Position numbers and translations under genes: made by a program
The notes under the pieces: generated by a model
Databases searched by the model: none
The model's input: the letters and a program-made list of their open reading frames with translations, nothing else
Told to the model about the DNA's origin: nothing
Origin: Symbiodinium natans
Taxonomy: Eukaryota > Sar > Dinophyceae > Suessiales > Symbiodiniaceae
Assembly (NCBI GenBank): GCA_905221605.1
Contig: CAJNDS010000515.1
Span: 1 to 64,000, forward strand
DNA length: 64,000 nucleotides
Direction of reading: 5' to 3'
In this document: in pieces, positions 24,957 to 32,599 of the stretch
How the letters are laid out: every line of letters begins with the position of its first letter
Position numbering within the stretch: position 1 is the first letter of the stretch

Positions 24957-27280
24957 CAGAGAGACAGAGTGACAGAGTGACGGAGAGACAGAGAGACAGA
25001 GAGACAGAGAGAAAATGTTAGAAACAAGCTACTTCCAAAATTCCCTAAATCCTCAACCCGAGACCTACCCCTCAGAAAACCCAACTGAGGTAAGTCCCAG
25101 TGTGGACAGCATCAATGATCTGGCGTCTTGGGAGTTCTATGGACGCTGGGTTGAAAAGGTTTAGGATTTAGGGTTTGGGGTTCGGGGTTTCGGGTTTAGG
25201 GTTTAGGGTTTGCACGTGTATTGGGTTTAGTGCTTTGGTTTGGGGTGTAGGGCTTGAATAAGGTTCCGGAAACCAAGAATCCGAGAACGAAGCCCTCACC
25301 CTAAACCCTAAACCCTCATCCCTAAACCCTAAACCCTAAACCCTAAACCCTCAACCCTAAACCAAAAACCCTAAACCCTAAACCCTAAACCCTAGACCCT
25401 AGACCCTAAACCCGAAACCCTAAACCCTAAACCCCCAGCCCCAGGGAACGGCTCTTGGCACCCGGGCGACGTGGCCCGAGCTGCGCCCCTGGTGTCGTGG
25501 GGCAACCGCACCGGCGTTACCACCATGACCTACATCCCAGCAGTGAAGAGGCGCGTTTAGGGTTTAGGGTTTAGGGTTTAGGGTTTAGGGTTTAGGGTTT
25601 AGGGTTCAGGGCTATTAGGGCCATTAGGGGCTACAAGGGCTTTTAGGGCTTAGAGGTTGGGTTAGAGGGTTGGCCAGAGAACGTCCCAACCTTTATTCCC
25701 AAATCCTGAACCCGTCGTGCAGGTGTTGAGGGCGGGTCGCTACTGTAGGGTGTTTGCGCGCTTGCCCGTGACGCCGTGGCCTCCTTTCATCCACGGCGTT
25801 TCGGTCCTGATCTTGGTCTTCCAGTCGATGAAATATTGCTCAGGTTGCAGACATGGTGGGGAGTTTGCACCAGGTCGACCTTGGAGGGCATAAAGATACC
25901 CCCTCTTCTACAGATTGCTTGGGGCCTAGTTAAGGCTCGGAAACAGTCCTGGGACTTCAGGAATCCCTCGCAAGTTGGGGGGCATGACAGGGCACCACTC
26001 TTTTTTTGGCTACGTGAAGTGGGTTGGGCTCGGGATCTGTTGCGCTTAGGAAATGACTTGTGTCCAGCGACTGCCAGGTACATCATGTGCGTTTCTACTC
26101 CGACCTTCAGCCCATTTACGACGAGGCAGTTTGACACTTACTTTCTGGAGAGTGCCAACATCACAGGGCCTTTCCGCTACATCAGCTACCTGCGGGAGAC
26201 TCTGCCTTACCATTGTGCGCATGGGTGCGAAACCCTAAAAATGCCAGGTCCTGAATCCCATAAACGCTCCTCTTGTTGGTGGATTGGTGGCTCAGGGTGT
26301 AGGTGCAGGCGCCTCAACCCTAGACACTGAACCTTAAGTAGTTCTCTTGGCCCTAAACCCCTAAACCCTAAACCCTAAACCCTAAACCCTAAACCCTAAA
26401 CCCTAAACCCTCTCAACCTGGGCTCAGGAGTTTGGACCCCAAGCCTATTTTGTGAACATTCCCAGCAAGTTCGTGGCAGCCTCAACTGGTTCGGATGGCT
26501 CCTTGCGCCTCTTCCTGAACCTCGGCAGAAGAGGGGGTTTCTGGAAGTTAAGATACAAGGTTTAGGATTTAGGGGCCAGGTTTAGGGTTTAGGGTTTAGG
26601 GTTTAGGGCGTGGGTATCCTTTTCAAGGATTATATTCTGTTTCGGGCTCTCCAGGGGGGCCCAATTCTTTGCAAAGTCCCAAGTAGGCCCAGAAGGGTAA
26701 GGCGGTGTTTGTTTCCGGGCCTTTGGTGGTTAATCGGGGTTCAGGGTTTTCAGGGCCCAACTAAGATCAGGAGTTCAGGGACAGCCAGTTATTTCGCCCC
26801 CCCCCCCCCCCCCCCCTCAAAACTGCAGCGTCTGCTCCCTCATAAGTCTTGTGTAGTTAACCTTCCCACCGCCAACTTGCGCAGCCTCTCGCGATGGGGC
26901 CATTATGCCCTGCAATCTCATTAAAAGGTGCCTTGGGGCTGATTGAAATGAAGTACCCTACACCCTGACCCCTCTAAACGCCGAACCTTAGTCCCTAAAC
27001 CATAAAAATGACATCTTGGTTGTGTTGTTGCAGGGTTGCCCTGCTTCAGGTTTTCTCCAGCTTCGTTTATGGTGTGAAAGTCCGCGGTTTTCACTGGTTG
27101 CGGTTCACTGGGTCTTTTGGACTTATAGATCCTAAACCCTAAACCCTAAACCATAAACCCTAAACCCTAAACCTCCCCAGCTCCTTAGGAGCTACTCTGC
27201 CAACTTCGCATACCATGGACAGCCAGCACCTGCGGGGAGCGGCTACCACTGGACGCGCCCGGGGCACAATTCAACTTGGG
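14795..27280 (+). CDS. Gene B: predicted secreted DUF4185-like beta-propeller protein, split into tiny exons
   Basis: Exons at 14795-14860, 15475-15513, 16271-16373, 16580-16650, 16958-16989, 17318-17401, 18294-18322, 18563-18597, 19090-19120, 19964-20022 and 20728-20783 join without breaking frame. Less exact exons follow at 22876, 24156, 25101, 25445, 26078, 26428 and 27189. The protein contains, in order, WPNQPPSDIPFE, DTWYPSWGADGNLYTPWTDG, VVGDDPFNL, GRYPSASLHHNGIWYYGTYA, GPFVGFRWSRDAGKTW, LYMVGHGAS, SWEFYGRW, GVTTMTYIPAVKRYIMCVST, TYFLESANITGPFRYISYLR, EFGPQAYFVNIPSKF and YSANFAYHG. These are the landmark motifs, in the usual order, of a secreted algal and bacterial family I associate with DUF4185-like, glycosidase-like propellers. 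The reaction is unknown. The C-terminal stop was not found. Family assignment is from memory of motifs; gene reality is well supported by order and phase. Confidence 0.8.
15097..15205. mobile_element. MITE-like palindrome in a gene B intron
   Basis: CTTGGTAGCTCAGTGGTACCC at the left is nearly complementary to the right end, which contains GGGTACCC and ends GGTTACTGGGCTACCAAG. Related end sequences appear near 15987-16020 and 19146-19175, suggesting a small family. Confidence 0.6.
15475..15513 (+). CDS. Gene B exon VHFTGRYAEYGGA
   Basis: A CAACAG|G acceptor and 13 codons. The next exon resumes with DTWYPSW, so the 5' splice site is read as GCT|GAGACT, a GA donor. The acceptor of the next exon is GAG|GACACTTGG, sharing ACTTGG with the donor side, so a short direct repeat brackets the intron. 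Confidence 0.7.
16271..16373 (+). CDS. Gene B exon DTWYPSWGADGNLYTPWTDG...
   Basis: This is the hallmark motif of the family, followed by VVGGIRSHSACSGG. It runs phase 0 to phase 1 with a GA donor (G|GAGTTG). The following 206-base intron is the clearest example of the layout: TTTAGGG array at 16385-16475, 40 unique bases, CCCTAAA array to 16535. Confidence 0.8.
16580..16650 (+). CDS. Gene B exon ...TSTTGFAKVVGDDPFNLSIQ
   Basis: A GGAG|G acceptor, phase 1 in, phase 0 out. The 23 full codons end at ATCCAG|GACCGG. The next exon begins GAG|GACGTC, so AGGAC is present at both intron ends. Confidence 0.75.
16958..16989 (+). CDS. Gene B exon DVGVFESSTS(P)
   Basis: Thirty-two bases, with a GC donor (CC|GCACCT). 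The split Pro codon is completed by the G at 17318, giving the expected TSPYHGRYPS. Confidence 0.75.
17318..17401 (+). CDS. Gene B exon YHGRYPSASLHHNGIWYYG...
   Basis: A CTCCAG|G acceptor. It encodes a strongly conserved stretch (RYPSASLHHNGIWYYGTYAL then DNET) and ends in phase 2 at a GC donor, CG|GCAAAG, which resembles a consensus GTAAAG site. Confidence 0.8.
17527..17632. mobile_element. MITE-like palindrome
   Basis: TGGGGGGTTTACG at the left end and CGTAAACCCCCCA at the right end are perfect inverted repeats about 105 bases apart. It sits inside the intron 17402-18293. The rest of that intron includes a 306-base open frame (17853-18158) with no family motif, which I regard as chance. 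Confidence 0.65.
18294..18322 (+). CDS. Gene B micro-exon (RCAGGGPIK)
   Basis: Twenty-nine bases between GCCAG|G and G|GTTTTT. This reading is chosen because it is the only one in phase with both neighbours (phase 2 in, phase 1 out). Confidence 0.55.
18337..18480. repeat. Variant 9-mer TTTCTAGGG array
   Basis: Fourteen or so tandem units of the 9-base variant, two of them GTGTCTAGG. The TTTAGGG register is changed by a two-base insertion copied through the block. It lies immediately after the micro-exon, at the 5' end of the next intron. Confidence 0.95.
18563..18597 (+). CDS. Gene B exon (G)EAPNPFSNQNR
   Basis: A TGGCAG|G acceptor, 35 bases, ending CGG|GTTTAGGG in phase 0, as needed by the exon at 19090. 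Confidence 0.6.
19090..19120 (+). CDS. Gene B exon VGRSHTADYC(G)
   Basis: A CTCCAG|G acceptor and GC donor G|GCAACT. It joins in phase 1 to the next exon, giving ADYCGIQGPFVGFRW. Confidence 0.6.
19964..20022 (+). CDS. Gene B exon (G)IQGPFVGFRWSRDAGKTWQ
   Basis: A strongly conserved family block. The donor is CAG|GAGCAG and the next acceptor CAG|GAGCCA, so CAGGAGC is duplicated at the two intron ends. Confidence 0.8.
20455..20690. repeat. Variant 8-mer CCCTAAAA array
   Basis: Over twenty tandem CCCTAAAA units, with some CCCTAAAG and CCCCAAAA units, at the 3' end of the intron before the exon at 20728. Confidence 0.95.
20728..20783 (+). CDS. Gene B exon EPRKTLANYSDTLFGEAG
   Basis: A CCCCCAG|G acceptor, 18 codons plus two bases, and a canonical GTAAGG donor that runs straight into GTTTAGGG repeats. 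Confidence 0.75.
21032..21117. mobile_element. MITE-like palindrome
   Basis: GTACCAGGATGGGCTATAAT at the left mirrors ATTATAAGGCCCATCCTGGTAC-like sequence at the right. It is an 85-base hairpin in intronic DNA. Confidence 0.65.
21860..21930 (+). CDS. Possible gene B exon
   Basis: A GCCCAG|G acceptor follows a TTTAGGG array, which is the reverse of the usual order. Two frames are open (AAPNNHSKAGSPAADF, or a basic RRPTTTARR reading that fits the phase from 20783). An exon is needed between 20783 and 22876 for phase reasons, but this choice is uncertain. Confidence 0.3.
22876..22910 (+). CDS. Gene B exon VKFGAPQPGPG(Q)
   Basis: A GTGCAG|G acceptor and phase-2 donor CA|GTTTAGGG. CA plus the G at 24156 makes Gln and continues LYMVGHGAS, in agreement with the family. 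Confidence 0.65.
24156..24244 (+). CDS. Gene B exon LYMVGHGASAPISPTSWMQG...
   Basis: An AAGCAG|G acceptor. The reading LYMVGHGAS then SWMQGAEVYLARA is a clear family match. A canonical GTGAGC donor is present at 24245, but the phase to the next exon is unresolved, so the exact 3' end may differ by a few bases. Confidence 0.7.
24926..25013. repeat. GAGAGACA simple repeat
   Basis: Tandem GA and GACAGAGA units about 90 bases long in an intron. Open frames across it are compositional. Confidence 0.95.
25101..25158 (+). CDS. Gene B exon SINDLASWEFYGRWVEK
   Basis: It follows TCCCAG and ends AAAAG|GTTTAGG. SWEFYGRW matches the family's Asp-Pro/Ala-x-x-Trp-Glu-Phe-Tyr-Gly region. Phases at both ends are unresolved. 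Confidence 0.6.
25445..25550 (+). CDS. Gene B exon ...GDVARAAPLVSWGNRTGVTT...
   Basis: A CCCCAG|G acceptor. It contains NRTGVTTMTYIPAVKR, the family's conserved strand, and a GC donor AG|GCGCGTTTAGGG in phase 2. The split Arg codon is completed at 26078. Confidence 0.75.
26078..26195 (+). CDS. Gene B exon YIMCVSTPTF...DTYFLES...
   Basis: A TGCCAG|G acceptor and 39 full codons including TYFLESANITGPFRYISYLR. The donor is CGG|GAGACT and the next acceptor CAG|GAGTTT, so GGAG occurs at both ends. A longer open frame through this region (25776-26330) is partly intronic. Confidence 0.8.
26428..26533 (+). CDS. Gene B exon EFGPQAYFVNIPSKFVAAST...
   Basis: A GCTCAG|G acceptor, then EFGPQAYFVNIPSKFVAAST and GSDGSLRLFL, followed by a few uncertain residues. 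The donor is not resolved. Confidence 0.75.
27189..27280 (+). CDS. Gene B exon SYSANFAYHGQPAPAGSGYH...
   Basis: A CCTTAG|G acceptor. YSANF and GSGYHW are the family's usual C-terminal landmarks, so little more protein is expected. The frame runs into a TTTAGGG array without a stop, so at least one more exon must exist downstream. Confidence 0.7.
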
Positions 27281-27565
27281 GTTTAGGGTTTAGGGTTTAG
27301 GGTTTAGGGTCTAGGGTTTGGGGTTTAGGGTTTAGGGTTTAGGGTTTAGGGTTCAGGGAGATGAGATGAAAATACAGTAGTCATAGTGACAACCCAACCC
27401 TGAGTCTTCAAGCACTGAGCCCCGTAGCCCTATAGGGTTTTGAGGTTTAGAGGTCAGGGTCTAGGGCTTTAGCACTAAGCCTCGCAACACTAAAGGCACT
27501 AGGGATTAGGGTCTATGAACCCTAGACCCCAGACCCTCAACCCTAGTCAGTTTCGTCGCGCATGG

Positions 27566-27570
<5 letters not shown>

Positions 27571-27603
<33 letters not shown>
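27571..27603. repeat. Poly-C tract
   Basis: About 33 consecutive C, with a similar shorter C run at 26797-26816. Homopolymer in intronic or intergenic DNA; the length may be affected by sequencing. Confidence 0.95.
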
Positions 27604-27607
<4 letters not shown>

Positions 27608-27947
27608 TGCCTACAATCCAAAAACTTAAACCTAAAATGCCATGTGGTTTTTTTAACTTTTAAACCCTAAAGCCCTAAACGCTATAAGACTCTAACCTTA
27701 AGTCCTAAAGTCTTAAACCCTAAGAAGATTGAGACGTTCGCGAAGAGTCGAGGCTGCAAGAAGTGGAGCTGAGATTGGGCACGGCGCAGATCAACATCTG
27801 ACCTCAACGCTTATGTTCTGTTTAAGGCTTATGTGGGTTAGCCTACATATTTTGGTCCATGCACGTTGGGTTCCTTGTAAGTTAGCATTGGAGACTGCAT
27901 GTACTTTGGGTGTCCTCCATGGGCTCATAATAGAGTCTTGATGCCCT

Positions 27948-28050
27948 AAACCCTAAACCCTAAACCCTAAACCCTAAACCCTAAACCCTAAACCCTAAAC
28001 CCTAAACCCTAAACCCTAAACCCCTAAACCCTAAACCCTAAACCCTAAAG
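27948..28050. repeat. CCCTAAA array
   Basis: Fourteen units. It precedes the candidate exon at 28128. Confidence 0.95.
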
Positions 28051-28127
28051 GTGTGCTGAAGGCTCCTTGTTCTCGGTACCTGACCTGAGCCCCTGAATCC
28101 CAAACTCTCACAAATCGAGGGCCGCAG

Positions 28128-28185
28128 GCTCGGATTCTCCGAGGCTCAAAAAGCAGCGCGCTGCCGCATGCCGAAGCCCAGTGAG
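28128..28185 (+). CDS. Candidate exon, gene B tail or gene C
   Basis: A GCCGCAG|G acceptor and frame LGFSEAQKAARCRMPKPSE ending GAG|GTTTAG. Exon boundaries and repeat flanks fit the window's pattern. No family. Confidence 0.45.
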
Positions 28186-29164
28186 GTTTAGTTTAAGGTT
28201 CAGGGTTCAGGGTTCAGAGTTCAGGGTTTAGGGTTTTTTAGGGTTTAGGGTTTAGGGTTTTAGGGTTTAGGGTTTAGGGTGCCCCTTTTGCGTACCCCAA
28301 CCTAGTGGCTCCGAGTTCTGATGGAGAGCCTGCAAGGGATCTTCGCTGAGTGACTCTACTAAAAAAGCATGTCTGCAATGTCTACAAGCTTAGAGACCGC
28401 ATGAACCCCTGAGATTGACGTCACAGACCGTAGACTCCGTGTACTACTAGAATCCCCGTTGATGTATGGACCTTAAACCCTAAACCCTAAACCCTAAACC
28501 CTAAACCCTAAACCCTAAACCCTAAACCCCCTAAACCCTTGGTTCAGTTTGTCCCCTGAAGGAAGTCATGCCTCTCTCAGCGGATGTTTAGGGCGCTGGT
28601 TTCCCAAACGCTGCTCAGGCCCTCCTGAAAAAGACCCCCTGGAAACCCCGACATGGGAGTAAATGCTACATAATTTCCCAAGGGCGTACTGTACCTAACT
28701 TACCGAAGTATCTCAAGGGTGAGGGCTTGGTTGGGTTTTTTGGATGATCATTCAACATATTTCAACAGCATCGGTATATGATTGTCGTACATTACATATC
28801 TTCCCCATGTTCATGTCTTAAGAAGCCCCGCAGATAAGGAAGCTCACACTTGATCTGGCCCACACCCCCCGGCCCCCAAGAAAAAGAACAAAAGCAGGCT
28901 TAGCTTGCTTATGAAGATTGGCCAGATAGGCCCTCAACCGCAGCGTTTCATTTCTGAGGTGCAAAAGTCTGCCTTCACGTGATGGAAGATATGCAGATAA
29001 ACCCTCTACACCCTCTAAACCCATCGGTTTGGGGTGCACTCACAAATCTCTAGAATCCCAGAAACCTCACCCAACCCCAAAGCCATTAAGCCCTGAGCCC
29101 CTGCAAGACGCTGAAAGGGTGTATAGGGTTTAGGATTTAGGGTTTAGGGCTTTAGGGTTGAGAG

Positions 29165-29292
29165 CATTCATTTTGCACCCGGCGTCGAAGACGCCGGTCG
29201 CCCCGTCTCGCGGCGCTATGGGCGAGGGCCCAGAAATCGGAGCTGCGGTGCAGCTGACCGACGCGATCTTATCAGTGCTGGAGCAGATCCAG
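29165..29292 (+). CDS. Candidate exon, gene C
   Basis: The frame contains ASKTPVAPSRGAMGEGPEIG then AAVQLTDAILSVLEQIQ and ends at a canonical CAG|GTAGGG. The second half looks like an amphipathic helix. An internal ATG could be a start. The 5' boundary is uncertain. Confidence 0.5.
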
Positions 29293-30463
29293 GTAGGGTC
29301 AGAAACTCTTTTTCAACGGCCTCTACAGCCTAAACCCCACAAGTTCCCGAAACTCCTACACTCCGACAATTGTGGGCCCCTAAACCCGAAGCCCCCGAAA
29401 CCGGGAAACCCTGAACCTCAAGCCCAGAGGATACGGGGGGTAGGGATGCGCAGTTGAAGGTTTCTAGGATTTGTCGCGCCTTGTTCGCAGGGCTTGGGGC
29501 TTGGGGTTTAGGATTTAGGATGTAGGTTTTAGGGTTTAGTGTCCTATAGATATTCCCACTGTGTGAGTATTGCATTTAACATGTTGCTCATCTCATTTTT
29601 CTGGGATTCTTATAAGCTACTATACAGTGCTTAAAATTGCTTACAGGTTTCATAGGGTTTAGGGGTTCAAACTTTGGTTTAGGGTTGTTTCATCCTTGCC
29701 ATGTCACAAACCTTCCCCATCCCTTGCGCCTTTAGGGTTTCAGGTCTCTGCTGTGTGTGTGAGATATGTGTATTCCTGAGACAGTATGTCAGATTATCTA
29801 AATTCCATTCCGGGATCATGTTCTTTAGGAAACATATTCATTGAACACAAATTACCCAAGAACAGCAATAACCCTAGACCCTAAAGCCTAAACCCCAAAC
29901 CCTAAACCCTAAACTCTGACAAAGTCTGTTGCAAGGAACGCATTTAGGAAGATGAACGGTTAAGTTGGTGTGACTCTTTGGAAAAACCTGATCCCGATTG
30001 CGAAGCCTCTTGTCAATCCCCCTATGCTACCTCCATGCTGAGGGTTTAGGGTTTAGGGTTTAGGGTTTAGGGTGTAGGGTTTAGGGTTTAGGGTTTAGAG
30101 CCACAAGACATCCGAGTCTCAAACCCTATAAGCTCTGCAGTATCAACCATATAAGCTCCATGATGAGCCCTCTAAACCCCGGTATAAACCCTAAACCCGA
30201 AACCCTACACTACCCTACTATCAACCCTAAAGTCACGTTCATACACCCTGTACTATCCAATTTCAACCCTACAAACAACCTTAGAATCCCATTGACAAGC
30301 TCCCACCCCAGACTCCTGACCCTCAAACCCCAATGTAGACCCGATCATGCAAATGCGCATTCTATACCGTCTACAGAACACTAAACCCAACCCCAAACCC
30401 CAAGCCCCAAACCCCAAACCCCAAACCCTAAACCCTAAACCCTAAACCCTAAACACTTTGCAG

Positions 30464-30563
30464 TCCTGAAACTGCAAAGCCCCCGAACCCATGGCCCGGA
30501 GGCTTCGCCAGAGAGTGCGAACACGTGGCTGGGACCAGAGAACTCCGAAGAGATCCCCAGGGG
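30464..30563 (+). CDS. Candidate exon, gene C
   Basis: A TTTGCAG acceptor after a CCCTAAA array and a G|GTTTAGGG end. One frame reads PETAKPPNPWPGGFARECEH then VAGTRELRRD; a second begins with Met (MARRLRQRVRTRGWDQR). The frame is unresolved. Confidence 0.35.
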
Positions 30564-30775
30564 GTTTAGGGTTTAGGGTTTAGGGTTTAGGGTTTAGGGT
30601 TTAGGGTTTAGGGTTTAGGGTTTAGGGTTTAGGGTTTAGGGTTTGGTGGTGTAGTGGTGTAGTGGTGTAGTGATGTAGTGGTTTCGTGGTTTCGTGGTTT
30701 AGTGGTTGCGCGGTTTCGCGGTTTAGTGGTTTTGTGGTTTAGTGGTTTAATGGTTTAGTGGTTTAGTGGTGTGTT
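30560..30775. repeat. TTTAGGG array passing into GTGGTTTA/GTGGTGTA variant array
   Basis: Twelve TTTAGGG units are followed by about fifteen units in which GGG has become GTGG. The gradual change shows a variant spreading within one array. Confidence 0.9.
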
Positions 30776-31194
30776 TGGGGTTTTTGGTGAAGAGCCGTGG
30801 GCTTTGGGGCGCGGTTTTTTTGGTGTCTTCAACAGAGCGTGGCTCCAGAGAGAGGTTCGCCCAACTGGCTCCGTAAACCCTAAACCCTAAACCCCAAGCC
30901 CTAAGCCCTAAACCCTAAATAAACCCTGAGGCAGGGTGTCTGAGGTTTGGAGGCTGAGGGTTGTCGGGCAGTTGCTATTTATTTCGGGAGGCGAAGGAAT
31001 TCATGTCAGAAGCGGAGTATGGCAGAAGCCGTTGACAGCCGAAGGGTTTAGGGTTTAGGGTGTAGGGTTTCCAGTTTAGGGTTTAGGGTTTAGGGTTTAG
31101 GGTTTAGGGTTTATTTAGGGTTTAGGGCTTAGGGGTTAGGGTTAAGGGCCACACAAACCATGTTGGGATTAAAGCTTCCCGACCTTCTTTTCAG

Positions 31195-31224
31195 GCCGAC
31201 GGGAAAAAGCTGTACCACAGCTAT
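31195..31224 (+). CDS. Candidate 30-base exon ADGKKLYHSY, gene C
   Basis: It has the strongest classical splice signals in the window: a pyrimidine-rich CTTCTTTTCAG acceptor and TAT|GTAAGA donor. Ten codons. Confidence 0.5.
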
Positions 31225-31436
31225 GTAAGAAGTGTAGCAAGAACCGCAGTGCAAAGACCTAAAAATCATAAATATTGTTTTCTGCTAAGGCTACCCAGAA
31301 TTCAGACCCATGCAATGTGGAATCGACCCCACGTACAACAGCCTCTATGCACCCAAAGCCAGAAACCCAAAACCCTAATCCGAAACCCTAAACCCTAAAC
31401 CCCAGCCCTAATCCCTAAACCCTAAACCCTAAAAAG

Positions 31437-31560
31437 GCCTTCCGGGCCCCGCCACTCCCGTGCCAAGGAAGGTCCGTGCCTTCGGACGCCTCATCGAGGA
31501 CCAGCGCTCTGCGCTGCACGCGCACGGCATCGCCTCCTTTGCCGACTTCCAGGATGGAAA
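31437..31560 (+). CDS. Gene C exon PATPVPRKVRAFGRLIEDQR...
   Basis: After AAAAAG|G one frame reads PATPVPRKVRAFGRLIEDQR then SALHAHGIASFADFQDG. It ends in phase 2 at AA|GTGATG and joins in phase to the exon at 32019 (FADFQDGNFAKCDELRAL). Helical, with no catalytic motif I recognise. Confidence 0.6.
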
Positions 31561-32018
31561 GTGATGATTCAGGGTTTAGGGGTTCGGGTTTAGGGTTTAG
31601 GGTCGAGGGTTTAGGGTTCAGGATTTAGGGTTTAGGGGTTTAGGTTTAGGGTCGAGGGTTTAGGGTGTAGGCTTTAGGGTTTAGGCTTTCGTTTCCAGAA
31701 GAGTCCTGTAACTACAAAGTAGCTGGCAACAAAGGCAGCTTGGAGCGAAGGTCAGCTGAGCAGCTTGGCAACAGCTCAAGAGGGTTTAGGATACCAAGCA
31801 AAGCTGCTTTGGTGGTCTGTCCTGTTTTGTTATTCGCTGCTCTTTGCAAAGAATGCGAAACACAGGAGCCCATTCAAGAATGAGTAGTTTAGGATATTTA
31901 TTCAGATTATGACCCAGGGATATCGATCGCAGGGTGAGAAATTGGTGGCTATGCAGACTAGTCCTTTTTTTGGGTCTTACCATAAACCCTAAACCCTAAA
32001 CCCTCGGGCGCAACTCAG

Positions 32019-32059
32019 TTTCGCAAAGTGCGACGAACTGCGGGCGCTAAGGGATGAAG
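32019..32059 (+). CDS. Gene C exon FAKCDELRALRDE
   Basis: AACTCAG acceptor, phase 2 in, GT donor G|GTAGCC, phase 1 out. The next exon may be 32510-32541 (MLPEVRWAR), which fits the phase. Confidence 0.55.
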
Positions 32060-32509
32060 GTAGCCGCCCAAGATGGCCTTCAGCACTCCGCCACTAGGGT
32101 TTAGGGTTTAGGGTTTGGGGTTTAGGGTTCCGCTCTGCAACTTTGTATGTTGAGTTGAGAAAGTTAGGCTCAGGCTTATGGCAGAGTTTGTGGCTCAGGG
32201 CTCTGTTTTCCGTTTTGAGGCCAAGCCCCCGCCCCAAAAGGCACTTCCCTGTCTCTCAGCCCATCACATTCTCAGCCCTCAACCTCGAACATTACCTTGA
32301 CCCTTAGTAGTAGCTTCCGTTTGTTGGGTGGGGGTGGGTCACCAAATATTGTAGCTCCATTCGGCAAAGAAAAGAATTAGGTACCTCCTGCTAGAATTCA
32401 GGGGCTGGGTAGCCTGGAGGGCCCCAAGCACTAAACCCTAAACCCTAATTCAGGGGTCTGGGTAGCCGGGAGGCTTCGGGTACACGGCCACGTGTCAGGA
32501 GCTGTGCAG

Positions 32510-32541
32510 CAATGCTGCCAGAAGTGAGGTGGGCCAGAAGG
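32510..32541 (+). CDS. Possible gene C exon (A)MLPEVRWARR
   Basis: A GTGCAG acceptor and AGG|GTTTAG end. The phase from 32059 is kept; the alternative in-phase acceptor 11 bases upstream meets a stop. Confidence 0.35.
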
Positions 32542-32599
32542 GTTTAGGGTTTATAGGGTTCAGGGTTTAGGGTTCAGGGTTTACGGCTTAGGGTTTAGG

